A stretch of DNA of 64,000 nt, taken from Diploscapter coronatus. Taxonomy: Eukaryota > Nematoda > Chromadorea > Rhabditida > Rhabditidae. This document shows positions 14,401 to 26,998 of this stretch, piece by piece. The number at the start of each line of letters is the position of its first letter. Within the stretch, counting starts at the first letter, position 1. The DNA is taken from the NCBI GenBank assembly GCA_964036155.1, contig OZ038422.1, positions 44,911,201-44,975,200 of the forward strand. Reading direction: 5' to 3'. Made by a program: the position numbers and the translations under genes. The notes under the pieces are model-generated. The model was not told the origin of the DNA. It made no database searches and worked only from the letters and a program-made list of their open reading frames with translations.

Positions 14401-15096
14401 AACAACGATTTACCAAAAAGTCGATCACATTCAAAATGAAAACCCACGGGATGATTTTGAGACGATAATACCATGAAAATGTAGCTAGTTGGAAAGTTAG
14501 ATCAGTTGCAGAGGATCAGTTAGGAAGTTAGGATAGTTTCACCTTCTACACACTATATCTTCTGGAATATGTATGCACTTTCCAAACGATCGACTTCCGA
14601 TCTGATCAAGCTTTCCAAGAGGCCAGGAAACATCGTACATTTTGTACATACATTGTATAACTTCAAATCGTTAGTTAAATGTTTGAGCATATCAAATTCA
14701 TAAGTGCTAAGACGGATATATCGCTTCTTTGATTTGTCGACAGAGAATTCAGTATTATTTCTAGAATTAAAGCTTCGAAATTTGTCGAATTCGATGAATG
14801 CCTTTTGCAGATCTCGAAAATGGATCTGCTTTGATCAAAAATAGAAAGAAGAGAAGAGAAGAAAAGTGAATGTTGAGTGATCAAGTTCATAACTCGAAGA
14901 TTACACGCATTCATTGCCTAAACCCGTAGCAGAAAAGGTGGTTTGATGAAGAAGAAGAAGAAAAGAATACTTAACAAGTAATATCTTTCAGGTAGATTTC
15001 TAGACACATTATTTGGGTATCATGATTAGGACAACTTTCAGCTACTGTATCATGATAATTTCACCTAGTTTTTGATATTATTGTTTTAACCATTTG
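11493..15096. other. 3.6-kb spacer between the FREWL-motif gene and the DGK-epsilon stop
   Basis: No exon set with matching splice phases was seen on either strand. It holds a T-rich run near 12127-12162, purine-rich blocks (about 12600-12700 and 13680-13920), a GAA repeat near 14945-14962 and a TA dinucleotide repeat at 14109-14127. It should contain the promoter of the gene starting at 11464 and the 3' untranslated region of DGK-epsilon. Confidence 0.6.
14109..14127. repeat. (TA)n microsatellite
   Basis: An uninterrupted TA tract of about nine units in the spacer downstream of DGK-epsilon. Confidence 0.85.
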
Positions 15097-18000
15097 CTAG
15101 AAGAATTTGAGACAGCCCTTGAAAGGATGTTCGTTCTTCTTGAGCATTTGTGTCTGGCATTTGTGAGAGACGGTGATGGTTGCGGGATTCTGCATCCAGG
15201 CCTCCCCGTCCGACTGCATTGGCAGGGGACGATTCTTGATGACCACTTTGGCCTCACTTGCTTGACCGAGGTGGATGGGCTGCGACAAGCCAACCTAAAA
15301 AATGAAAATTTCAATATTGAAAACGGTAAAGAAGCATTTATGAAATCACAAAATTATTTCTATTAGCAGTCAAAAACAACGCGATTAGCCGTTACTTTCA
15401 CTGCGTTATTTTATTTTTCCCTCGAGCAAGAAAAAGCACATTCCGTTTTCTCTTTCTCGTCATCTCCTAGCCTTGATTTTTTTTCCAGCCTTGCGCGTCT
15501 ACAATTTTTACCGTAAAAGCGTGGTTTAATGAAAAATTTACATTTCAAGCCAGCTTTTCTCATTATGAGAGTTATGTTTTATTCAATTCGCGGGTTTATA
15601 AAATTGATTTCAAAATGCGTGGAATCTTGATATTAAAAAATGTGTTGATAAAACAATACCTGTAATTGCGCGATGTGAAACGAGCTCGTCACGGCAAAGA
15701 CTTCGAATTTCTTATCGTCCAGCTGCTGAGGCATCTCCTTCTGGGCTCCTTCCCACGGCTTCACTCCTGCTCCCCAACATTGAATGTTCAGGAAGACGAG
15801 ACCTTCGATGGCGGGAAGATCAACCAATCTAAATTTAAAATAAAAAATCAGAAAATGAGAAATTGCAAAAATCGTACTTTCCATCAATGTACAGATCGAT
15901 GAACTCGTTAAGTCCTTTGCACTCTCGCTTGAAGACGTCTTTCGTCCCGAATGTCACGAATAGCAATTTGTTTAGAATCCTAGAAAAAGAACTGATTCAA
16001 TTTTGCTATATTTATAAATCACCAATTAGAAAAAACTCATAGCTTGGAGAATATGTTGAACAAGACGTAACTTTTAAGAATCTAAAATGTCTTACCTGCT
16101 ACTGAGAGCCTTAGGCATTGAATCCCTCGTAGACTGCATTCCCAAAGTGACAACTGCATCCACTCCCACAGAGATGTAATTCGTCATCGATACCGTTTTC
16201 ATTGGCAAAGTTCGCCGGCCTCCGGTCTGAAAAAATTGAATTTGAATTTTCGACTAACAAATTTATATTTTTGGTCGATGCAAAAAGATTGGAGAAGAAC
16301 TGACATTGATCCAAATGATAGAAAAAAAACCCCCGGTGACTTTCTAACATAATGAGAATAAAATCGACTCTTTGCACATATGGATATGAAGTCCAGCTTT
16401 CAAATGCTGCGATGTTTAATCTTTAATAATTAAGAATGTTACCGGTTCTATTCGAATCCGCCATCGATCGACATTGACGACCTGAGCATTTTGGATGTCG
16501 GCTAATAGCTGCAATTAATCAAGTCATTCTTGGAACTCACAACACTCTACTTACTTGAATAATGTTGATGTCAGAGCCGCACTGCTTGCCCCAACCGAGC
16601 ACTCGAGATAGATCATTTCCCGTGCCGAGGGGCAGAACTGCTACCTAAAACAAAAAAAAATAGGCAATTGTAGATTTCAGAAAGAAAAAAAACGATTGGT
16701 TATACTTTCTTGAAGAATCTCATTTCAACAAAGATCATACAGATTATCTTCTTATCTACAAGATTTGACATCCTAACTGTATCAACATTCCGAAAAGGAA
16801 AGAAAAATGTAAAGCTTACCGGTCCTTTATGACCCAAACTATCGACGACATCCAACGTACTGCATATTGTTCCGTCACCGCCTGCGATCAGAATTCGGAC
16901 ATTTATCTGAAAAAAAATCAGAATGGGTGAAAATCCTTCGATCATGATTAACAAATAGTTGGTCGGACGTAAAGAAGAAAGATCTGTCTAGTGAAAGAAG
17001 TTTGTAAATTTACCTCCGGATGATCCTCGATCCACTTGAGACAGGCCCTCAGGTTGACTTTTTGCACATCAACAATCTGAATTACTCTTCATTGTCTGTC
17101 TGCCCGCTACGTTTGTGCTTACATTTACCTGCACAGGATGGAGATGAGCTCTGAATGACCTGAGAAGTCCTTTGCCTGCCCCCGAGCCTGACTTGCTGTT
17201 CACAATGATCATCAAAGGACACCAGTGCTCTGATTTCTCGGGCGATGTTATCGATTCGACTACCGCCTGAAATCTCGAATGGTTACATATAAATTTCACT
17301 TTCATGTCATGTTAGAATATAGGACGATGTGAAAGTGCGTTTTTTCCCCCCAATAAAATCCTAATGAACTTTTCATATTCCTTTCAAATTCTCGGAACGC
17401 TTATCCAATTCATCCATCGTCTGTCATTTGGAAAGCTGACAAAGCTTTTCACGAAGTACATCTTTTACTATATAAAGACGTGTGTAATCTTGTATTAGTT
17501 AAAAAAAAAAAGATCCTACCATTCTTTGATTTCTGTTGCCCGGTTTCCGAGAAAGTACGCAATAGGGCGGAATGACGGACTGAGCCAACTCTCCCAAATC
17601 GCACTCTTCGGGAAACGAGGGACGACACTTCGTGTGGACAACTCGAATGCACCTGTGCAGGAAAATATTATTTCACAAGATCATTGACGCCTCCTCATCA
17701 AAACATCGTAAAATCTCTTATCAATCGATGTCAATTTCTATTTTTATATTTCCTGTGTTTAATAGTGCGAAGAGTTTAGGGCTCAACAGAAGGAATTTGG
17801 GAGGCGAGTGTAAATAGAATTTTGGTCAAGAGCATAATTTTGCACATTTTATGAGTTCTCGCTAAATTTGGAGACAAAAAAAAGCAAAAATCGAATTCGA
17901 ACGCCCACGTGAAACTTGGAATCTGAAAAGAAAAGCAGCTGAAGAAAATGCGAGAAGAAAGAGACAAATCAGTGACGGTTTTTGATGGTCGCGCGAATGT

Positions 18001-21000
18001 GGGAAAATAAAACAATTGGAGCGAAGAAGTGAATGGAAAAAGAGAAGAAGGAAAGGGGAATGTGCAAAGAAATCAGAGTCGAATCAATCAGAAATGCGAA
18101 AGGAAGGGAAAGATTCCAACAGAAACAGTTAGAAGGGGATAGAAGGGACTAACAGGATGACAGACTGATAGGCTTATTCTCATTGTCCCTTTGTCACTCT
18201 GACGTTATTTTTGGAATGAAATAATATCCAAACACTGCAAACATAAACAATCACTTGATATCATATTGATCAGAAGGTCTGTTTTTATGCAGAGCGAATA
18301 TCGAATGACTTCTTTTCATTCAAAAGAAACGCACTCAATGAAATTGAAATTCAATTAGAAACGATGATGCAATGCATAAGGTTTATGTAGTCCTCTTCTA
18401 ATTTCTATCCAGAAGAGCAGTGATATCAGATTATTCTGAGACAACAATTGATAGCTTCACGAAGATCAGATCATGAAATAACGAATTAGTGCAGTAAAAT
18501 CAGAAAAATGAGCATAGGAATAAGGTTTAGAGCGGCGTTAATTTCTAACGTCCCTGCTACTCCCAGCTTCTTTCTGGAGGAAAAAAAAATAATTCGGAAA
18601 GTCCAAATTAAAACTTTCTTATAAATTCAATAAGTAAAGCTAACCAATCGAATAGAAAGACAAACCCTGGAAAGAGATATGAAAGATGAACGGCGCTCAA
18701 AATATTGTATATAAATATGAGAGGAAAAGAGCGGAAGGAGTAGAAGAAATATCGAATTTGAAGGGGAAGGGAATCGAATCGTTCAGCTATCAGGAATAGC
18801 GGGAACTCAGACCCTAGAATCTTAGATCCTCTAGGCGGCTTCAGGTTCGAGGAATCGGGAAATCGCGGGCAATCGACCTATCGGCTATCGGATTTCCCTT
18901 TTTCTCTCTCTCTCTCTCTCTTCCCTTCATTCGGCTCTTTAAATCCCCCCTCGAGTCGCTTCACAACAAACGGTCAACATTTTCTGTTCAGACCTGTCAT
19001 TTTGAGCATTTTTCAAATTCTCTAAAGTTGCAGAACGCATCTGCAAAAATTGCTGGATGATCAATAAGAATTGCGCGTCAAGATGTTGGAATGCCTGCAG
19101 CAGGATTTTAATGATATTTTTTTCTTCGAAGGATCTGATCATTTTTTCTCTGCTCAGAGATTGGACGAAATAAACATTTTAAAAGTCGCAATTGAAAAAA
19201 TTAGACTCACATCTAGGGTTCCCAAGTAGATAGACGATTTGATGTTGGTGGCGGCAAATGTTTTTGGCAGAAAGGTCAAGAGGGTGGTAAATAATGTTAT
19301 TGTGAAGAAAAAATAAAACCAGAAACTTTTCTAGCCGAATGAATCGCAAAAATTATCACCTGATTTTGGCACAGAATCGTTTTATCAAATTTATCGCCGA
19401 TTTAGACTAGGTCTTTTATGAAATCCTAATTTGAAAGATACTTCCTTCCCAAATTTTTACTTTCAAACTATCACGTTTCTGCTAAAAAAACGCATTTTTC
19501 AAAGGGGCGGAGCTTAGGGATTCTATCGAACTCGTCGAAATTGAAATTTTCTCTCATCCCTAGTTACCAATGAAGATGTCTCAAACAAATAGCCATATCA
19601 TAAAAGTGAAATCTTCACGAATCTGTCAAAAAGAATCTTCTCTATCATTCAGATGAAGGCTAAGTGGAATGGCAAATTGGTTGACAGGGAAATCAGCAAT
19701 CAGAAGGCAAAACGCAGAAAGATGCAAATGGAGATGCCTTTGAAGATATCATTTGCAGTGACAGTCAAGCAGTGAATGAAGAGACAGCGAACATTTAGTC
19801 AGTCAAAACTGTGACAAAGACAAAAGAAGGCAAATCAGACAAGTCAGAAGAAAAAGCGAATTGAGTAAAGTTCGACGAATTTAGCCCAATAGCCCGAATC
19901 ATCTCATTTTCAATTGTCTAACGAAGAACGAACACCGATTTTCAAAAGACCCAATTTTCAGACGATTCCTTCGATATCGAAGCTATTTAGCTAATTTCTA
20001 AAACAAGCAGAATATTGTCAGAAAGAAGATACTGTACTTTCGCTCTAATTGTAAACAAAATCAATTTACTAAATGCGAACGAATAAAATGAAAAAAAAAA
20101 TCTGAAAAATTCGATCATTACTTCAATTTTGACTTTCAAAATTCAATAAGTGTTTTGTCACTTATTGAAAATGAAACATCGTATGATAAATCGTTCAAAA
20201 TTAAAGAAAAGTTTCCGAAGGGTTTCTATAAATTTTGATAAAAAAAATTTGAGCAAAGTTTTCCATTACAACATTTCGAAAACACGAGTAAAATGGACAA
20301 AAATGCGTTGGCCGCTCGTACAATTCCTCAAACAAAATGCGCTCTTCTAATTCTACAGAAGATGATTTGTGAAGATAAGGAAAAGAATGGAAATACAAGA
20401 AGAAGAAGAAGAAAATAGGAAGGACTTTTAAAAAGAGATCGAAAATCGATTGACGATTGGGGGAATTTCCAGAGAATTGAGTGGTGAAGTAGTGGAAGTT
20501 TGACATAACCAAAGGAAGAGTGGAAAGGAAGGAGGGAAGGAGAAATCAAACGAATGAACAGAACATGACAGGCAAAACTGAGACATGACTAGAAGACGAA
20601 GCAGAAACATTGACTGTGGATACTTTTTTCCAAAAATTGAGGCACATCATTTCTTCCAAAATTAGTACCACCTTTTCTAATAGAAATTAGACCGAAAACA
20701 TCTAGGACCACGTTTTTTCTTATGAGAAGTATGATCTTTCTTTTCGAAGAAATCTAACGAATAAACCGATCATGACAGTTGAAAGTGAGACATATGATTA
20801 AAAGTCGAAGCAGAAAGTTCTTGTGAATACTTTTCGCTTGAAAAGAAAATGCTTGGAACGAAAGTACTTATTCATAAGAGAAGTGTATTGATCCTATGAA
20901 GAGAAGTATTTGAAGTCAATAAAATCATGAATGCAGTTTTCTATGAAAATGACACTAAAATTGTCGGTTTTACACTCATTCCGACAAGAATGTCAACTCC

Positions 21001-24000
21001 AAAAATCACGATAATTTTATGTGTGCTTAATGCAGTAAAAACGACATGAACAGTGCTCGTTTTTATAGATGTACCATAAAATAAATATTAAATTAGTAAT
21101 GATTTTCCCGTTAAAAGTCGCCATCACGTTAAAAATAGGGTGTTGTGAAATGGCGATAATTGGACCATCTTTGAATTTTTCTTTTGAAACCGCAAATGAA
21201 AAAAACGAAGATTGAATGGTTGTACAAAAGGAGAAAGGATGTTGAAATGTCACAGGAGAGCCACATGGTTGTCTGGCCGAAAGCAGAAAGATTGGGAGAA
21301 AAAATGACAAAGCTGAGAAAAATCGGGGAGAGGACGGAGAATGATTCTGGGCTGCATAGTGAGTGAAAGACAGTTTGTGCAGAGATTAGACGGTGTGACG
21401 ATGTGAGGAGGAAACCGATGAAACAACTCTAATCCAACAAACTATGCTCTTTGTTAAAAGATTTTGGAAGCAAAGAATATACAAGAAGACCACCACTAAT
21501 TCATTATTTTGGGCAAATTTGTAACTTTCAATGAATTTTGTAGGTTTTCTGACTTACATAGGAAAACTGTAAGAAGCTTCTGGAAGATTTCTAAAATGTC
21601 TACTACCCATCCAAATAATCCTATTTTGATAATAGAAAAATTTCATGTAAAATATTTTCAACAACAATAAAGAAAAGGTAAGTGCGGTGAAAATCTTTGC
21701 ACTCTTTCTTCCAAGGTTCCACAAATACTCGCAGACTTGCCAAAATTCCTCGTCAATTTACAATCTTGCTGACTTGACGCTAAACTCTAAACCAAATATA
21801 ATATTTCGCTGCACTTATTTCGCCTATTCAACATTCTACTCTTTATTTCTCCCTTTCTACAAGTCAATTTTGCAAGACTCAGGCCGTTATTAGGTTTCTA
21901 ACTTTCTGCTCCTAAAATCATCGAAACAGGTAAGTAAGTTTTATCGATCATCCTAGATTCTGCATTACTCATTTTCTAGAAAGACCAACTAATTTTCAAT
22001 TTCCGTTTTATAATTTCGTCACTAGTTTGACCTTTCGTAAGTGCACCATTGAAATTTTTGCTGTCAATTTCTCCGAGCACCAATTTGATCGCCCATTTTG
22101 ACTGGTTGTGAGAACACTTTTCTCTCAAAATAAAAATAAGGAAGAGATAACATTTGGAGAGAAGTACATCCTTTAGAAAAATGTACTAACTCATGGGAGA
22201 ATCATACAAGTTACATAATTATTTCGATCACCAAAATGTTGGCTGCGAATAATTCTCTTCGGAAGGTACTTTTTATGAGAAAAAAGAAAGCACTCATTCA
22301 TGAAAGGTTCATACTAGTTGTGGGTGAAAAGTACACGCGGCTTAAATCTCTTGATCACCAATTTGATCGTCAATAGAAACTAAGAAGGTCGTGCTGATAT
22401 TTGATTTGTTTGACGCGGAATTATAACACATTTTGAGTTGAAATCGAAATGTCTAATCCAGCTGAGCGCAAGCTTATCTCAGCTCAACACGGAATGATGG
22501 CGCAAGCGCCAATAATGCCAAAACTAAAACTCTAACAATCAACAACCCGGGAGGTTAATTTTGGAAAGGCGAATGATTACTGTACAAGAGGGTTGCCACG
22601 TGATCAGTTAATGACTGTAAGGAGAAACCAGGAAGTTGCGCATAAATCTTGAAAGCTAACTGCAGCAGAGTTCATAGTTTCGAGGTTCAAATTGATTAAG
22701 ATCGTGCTCTAGAGATGACAAAAATGTTCAAACTATAGGTCCTGATAAAAACGAATGAATGATGCACGAAGGATAGTTTGTGATCAGAAAGAAAGAAAAT
22801 AATGAAATCTTGTGCGCTATCTAGTCAATACAAGACTCAAGTACCTAATTGTACTCGAAAAATCGCCGAAATCAGATTCCAATGATTCGGAAAATCGAGT
22901 CGATAAGTTCAAGATTTTAACGAGGAGAATCGTAAAAATTGGAGAAAAAGAACCTCGACAGAAATGGTAATGAAAATAACGGTAAACCCGTAAAAAGGTG
23001 ATTGAAATAGGAAAATATTTGGATACGAAGAAATAAAGAGAGAAGTTTATGCAAGGATTGAATTGGAGAGAACTGATAATGAGTGATAAGGGAGGGCAGG
23101 AAGAGAGGAGGAAGGAAAGCAAACCGGAGGTGCTAAACGAGGGGAGAGAATTAGGAAGAAAGGGGAATTAAGTTAGCAGACAGGACGGACTGTTTGTGGT
23201 TGCCAACTTGTAAAGGAGTACAGTTTCGTAATCACTTCTAAACTCTGCAAAATGTAAATGCAAAATCAAGGACAGTCCTCTACTCATTCGTTCAAGTACC
23301 GAAAACGACGTCATGAGTCGCTCATTTTGAATGAATTAATGAATGCAAAAGTGACTTTTGAAGAAAGAAAGAAAAGCGCAGCGCGATTAAGATAACACTT
23401 TTAAAATTGTAGCTGTCAGAGTTTGAAACGGGTTCAAATTCAAAAAGTCAAATTTGAAAGAAAAACTAACCAGGAACATCTGAAATCTTCCAAATCGTTG
23501 TCCCCGCACAGCTCATCGCAAACGCAACAAAACTGATCTGAGTCGATATTGCCGGGAATCTAAAAAGAAAGAATTTTGTTCAATTTCTTTCGAAATTATG
23601 TGCTACTTGTAAAATCGATCGTTTTGGGAGAGGTAGTATAAGAAAATTGTTAAAAAATAGGAAATTGTACAAATAGTGAACTGAGGATTTTTAACGAGGG
23701 CCGAAATCATGCATTTTGGAAGACCTTTGTAAAATGCTGTTGAATTTTTTTCTTGCATGAAGCCAACTATCTCCACGCTTTTTGCATGATAAATGAGACA
23801 TGAATCAAGCAGCAAAGAATGCAATGATGGTTTATTCTGAATGCTAGACTGCAACAAAGTATTCGATTCGAATTTTCCATTTTCAATTTTTGCGACTTTT
23901 TTGAATTCTCTTCATTTTTTAATTCATAAAATGGCATACCCAGTGATGTTTCATAGGTCCATACTCGCTTCCCTCGCAGAACACCTTGCAGTAGATTTTG

Positions 24001-24786
24001 TTCGAGATGTTTCGGATACATCGCAACTGAAAATTCAGAACTTTTTAAAATCTTTTTCTATCACTTCAGCAGAATTGAAGTTTCCAAAAAAAATCTTACC
24101 CCGCAAACTTTGAGCAGACAGTAATCACATTCGTATCCTTCCAAAATCCTCTTTTTGCAACCCAAACAGTAGTAGCGTCGATCTGATGCATCGATTGGCG
24201 ACCAGTAGTGACCACCTAAAATTGTCTTCATTAGAAATTCAAGAAAAACACTGCTTGATTTCTACTTTTCAATTAAAAAGCAGAATCACGGATATTAGCT
24301 TCTACTTTGATTGGCATTCTCGAAAAGTGCAAGTTTATTTCAGGTTCAGCTCGAAAGCCTCAACTAGTATCAAATGCATCAAATGAAATCAGGCTATTTC
24401 ACAAACAAACTCGTTCAGTGTTCGTTTAGAATATTGCCTGCTTCAAAATTAGCGTTCGACGTGAAGCTTTCGTTGAGAATGTCAATCAGAAATATTCAGT
24501 TCAATTCAAAATGTGATTTGAACGCTCTATAGTGCTTTTTCCTGACTGTTAGCCTCTAGCAGCATTAAAAGTGTACAGAAAATCGTGATCTGCATAGCAT
24601 TTTTTTCATTTTGGACTTGTTGCCAATATTCCCGACTTTTAGAATTTTCTAAAATTACTTACTGGATGGGAATTTGTTGACTGCCTTGCGCTTTCCGATT
24701 TCGAGCAGTTTCCTGAAGAGCAGAATGACGAGTGACAGCCCTGCGATGAAGAGAATCGATGTGAGAATTTCCTCGTACAGATCCAT
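15097..24786 (-). CDS. DGKE: diacylglycerol kinase epsilon (530 aa, complete)
   Basis: Phosphorylates diacylglycerol to phosphatidic acid at membranes. Fourteen exons (24786-24663, 24215-24100, 24026-23940, 23559-23471, 17652-17520, 17266-17129, 17076-17014, 16906-16820, 16644-16555, 16508-16443, 16226-16096, 15979-15878, 15828-15660, 15294-15097) sum to 1593 nt, 531 codons with TAG. An in-frame TAG lies two codons before the ATG. Residues 7-24 are a hydrophobic segment, matching the N-terminal anchor of the epsilon type. Two C1 zinc domains follow (about 44-105 and 107-155); the first has Cys where many C1 domains have His. The catalytic domain has [13 protein letters not shown], the glycine loop AGGDGT (258-263) and [16 protein letters not shown] (283-298). 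The accessory domain (about 340-525) has [21 protein letters not shown] and [10 protein letters not shown]. Length fits the epsilon family (human about 567 aa), and there are no EF-hands. Identification is firm. Confidence 0.95.
18903..18920. repeat. (CT)n microsatellite
   Basis: CTCTCTCT run inside the long DGK-epsilon intron. It is followed by CT-rich sequence. Confidence 0.8.
20541..20850. repeat. diverged direct repeat, two copies about 207 bp apart
   Basis: The segment at about 20541-20628 (AGAAATC, then CATGACAG, GAGACAT, CGAAGCAGAAA, GTGGATACTTTT) recurs at about 20748-20833 in the same order and spacing (AGAAATC, CATGACAG, GAGACAT, CGAAGCAGAAA, GTGAATACTTTT). The anchors are spread over about 85 bases, with point differences between them, so it reads as an old tandem duplication. 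Confidence 0.7.
22078..22371. repeat. short direct repeat CACCAATTTGATCG, two copies
   Basis: The identical 14-mer occurs near 22078 and near 22358. Each copy follows a short pyrimidine-rich stretch, and both are in the DGK-epsilon intron. Similarity outside the core is weak. Confidence 0.5.
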
Positions 24787-25423
24787 TTTCTATCTAATTC
24801 GATTTCTGTCACCGTTTCCTTGGTTTCATCTGCAAATTTATTTATTTTTGCAAAAATAGGGAAATTCTGTAATTTGAAACAGTTCAAACTCGATCAGCTG
24901 ATAGAAAAGGGGAAGACGAAGGGACAGACAGTGATAAGGGAATGGAACAGCGTGATTTGACGGGGTTTCGAAATAGAGTCGTTTTGAAAGAGATGGGCAA
25001 ATTCAGCGGGGGATTTGACTCGTCCCCAAGGTCTCGGGAAATCGATAAGTAAAGCGGACGGTGAAATGCGTTAGACGGGATTTTATCGGTGAAAGGGGAT
25101 GAAAGTAGGGCATTTGGGGCATGGCGTGAGGCGAAACGGGAATTTCGAGATTCATCCAATGAACGCGCAACAAATGACACGAAGAATTTCACGAACTGTA
25201 GCGATTCAGAACACGTAGGAAAAGTTCCTAAAATCATCAATTTTCACAAGAGTTTTGTAGCTTTGAACAAAAATGGGGAAATTTAACCAAATTTCAACCT
25301 CCAAACCCAAAGCGATATGATCATGATCATGTGATATTCGAGGTGAAAAGTGAAACGTAGGGAGAGATGGCAGAGTTGAGGTATTTGAGGTTGCAGGGGA
25401 AAACGGGTAGAAGGAAAGAGGAA

Positions 25424-25443
25424 CTGCGGGGTCGGGCCCGCAG
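25424..25443. promoter_or_regulatory. GC-rich perfect hairpin
   Basis: CTGCGGG and CCCGCAG form a perfect 7-bp stem around a six-base loop whose end adds a GGGCCC palindrome. It sits at the edge of the GC-rich island between two divergent genes. Confidence 0.5.
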
Positions 25444-25629
25444 TGACTGAGTGAGTGCCTAACCGACTGCATTGCGTGGATGTTTGCACGTGCGAGGGCT
25501 GTACGCGATGCAGCAGCGCGACGCAGTGCAAGGAGTCAACCAGCTGTGTCAAATCAAGGCACAGAACAGAGGCACAAACTAGTGCCACCCCGGGCAACTC
25601 GCTAATGGGTGCGTCCGCTGTTTTTCTCT

Positions 25630-25668
25630 GCACGGCGTTTACGCCATTTGAAATTTCAAATGCCGTGC
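25630..25668. promoter_or_regulatory. nested inverted repeat
   Basis: An outer pair GCACGGC/GCCGTGC (25630-25636 and 25662-25668) encloses the perfect 18-bp palindrome CATTTGAAATTTCAAATG (25645-25662). It could be a dimeric factor site or a cruciform; no factor can be named from sequence alone. Confidence 0.5.
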
Positions 25669-26983
25669 TTGAGAAATTCGTTGTCATTTTCGATCGTTTA
25701 TTTTTCCGGGAAACGCGTGAAATTTCTTGATTTCGTTGTTGTTGTTTTGAAGACTCCAGAACATTTACTCTGGTAGAGCCGTGTTAAGGCGTAGTTCAGG
25801 GCTTGCAATACCTTTGAACGTTTCGGTATTTTGGATGGGAAGGTAGAAATTGATTCGGAAGTTTTGGACCGACGATTTTTGTATTTCGAATTTTGGATTT
25901 AATATCTGCAAAATCAGTGTGAGAATGTCTTGACAGCTTTGTCAGAATAGTTTTAATTCGAACTTTTGAACTTCATTTTTTTTTTAAATAAAAGAGCTTG
26001 AGCTTTCATCCTGACTTCTACACTTTTCAAATCGGACCTTCCGAGTTCCTGTTTCTCATTTCCGTCAAAGCACCCCATTTCTGTTATGTATACAGCTGAT
26101 TTCTGTTTTGAAGCGTTGCGTGCTTTCGATTCTAAATTCTTTTGTGAAATGAGTGATTTTGGATGTGCGCGGATAGAGACGCGCGGGGGGTGGGCAGTTG
26201 GTTGTGAGTAATTGCAAAAGAAATACTGCGGAAACGAGTTGTCTGACTTCTTATTTGCCAGTCGCCATATTTTTCCCAGCCCTGGACCAGGCCATATTGT
26301 TGTCATAGTTCTCCTTCCTTCCCTCCAAACATCTCTAAATGCCAAAAATGTCTCTCTGGTCGATTTCGTCCATTCCCATTCCCATTTTCATTCGAGTTAT
26401 TCCTTTGTTTTTCCCCTTCGAAATATGCATTTCATCCTCGTCCTTCCCTTACTTCTTCCCTTCTACTTCCTCCTCTAAGTGCCCACAATTGCCAGTTGCA
26501 ATTTCACTTCTTCGATCTCGCGCGCTGCCTGCAAAGTAAATATCAAATATCCCTTCACTTTTCATGTAAAAATGCCTATTTACTCCCTCAAAATCGATCT
26601 CCCAAGAATTTAAACATTTCAGAAAAAAATCAAGAATTTCATTACTTTTCTTCTATCGACTGCCTTGAAAAACGCATTCATTTTCACTACCTCTAGCTCA
26701 GAGTTGCGCCTTCATTCCACTTGAAATTTCGAATTTGAATGCCTGCTGGCTGATCTTTGCCTATTTCTGCACTTCTGCAAAAACGTGTCTCTTTCACAAC
26801 TCCCCTCTCGTCTCATCATTTGCCCTCGTTTCGTGAGTCCTTTCTCTGATAGTCAAATGTCGTTTCGCTTATCAAATTGTTGGCAGCATTTTCACTTTGT
26901 ACAGCTGCTCATCGAAAATTTCGTTAAATTTCTGAATAATCGATGATTTTTGCTGAATTTTCGTTTGAACTTTAATCTACTTA

Positions 26984-26998
26984 TCTTTTTTAGAAAAA
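26984..26998 (+). other. candidate leader-acceptor site before RhoGDI
   Basis: A U-rich acceptor (CTTTTTTAG) ends five bases upstream of the RhoGDI ATG. This is the usual layout of a spliced-leader trans-splicing site in nematodes. A cis 5'-UTR intron would look the same. Confidence 0.45.

Larger units (their letters stand above)
17653..23470 (-). other. 5.8-kb intron of DGK-epsilon
   Basis: This intron interrupts a Trp codon in the second C1 domain (donor G/GTTAG at 23470, acceptor TGCACAG before 17652). The other introns of the gene run from about 50 nt to 0.5 kb. It carries a CT dinucleotide run at 18903-18920, purine-rich blocks (17935-18145, 19640-19870, 20395-20590, 21185-21420, 23030-23180) and a diverged tandem duplication at 20541-20850. 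No nested gene was found on either strand. Confidence 0.8.
24787..26998. promoter_or_regulatory. bidirectional promoter region between DGK-epsilon and RhoGDI
   Basis: The two genes start 2.2 kb apart and point away from each other. The region has a locally GC-rich, CpG-containing island (about 25425-25640) in otherwise AT-rich DNA and three clear dyad symmetries: ATGATCATGATCAT at 25317-25330, a 7-bp-stem hairpin at 25424-25443, and a nested inverted repeat at 25630-25668. A pyrimidine-rich block (about 26260-26520) precedes the RhoGDI start. Frames across the island are open for up to 134 codons on the minus strand but lack paired splice signals. No TATA box was assigned. Confidence 0.5.

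Noticed and set aside
18840..18900. Possible tRNA-like B box (GGTTCGAGG) in the DGK-epsilon intron
   Set aside because: The box lacks the required CC, and no A box or cloverleaf could be drawn around it.
25283..25730. 134-codon minus and 91-codon plus frames over the GC-rich island
   Set aside because: GC-rich DNA has few stops; the Cys-rich plus reading looked interesting, but there is no matching exon chain and the palindromes explain the region better as regulatory.
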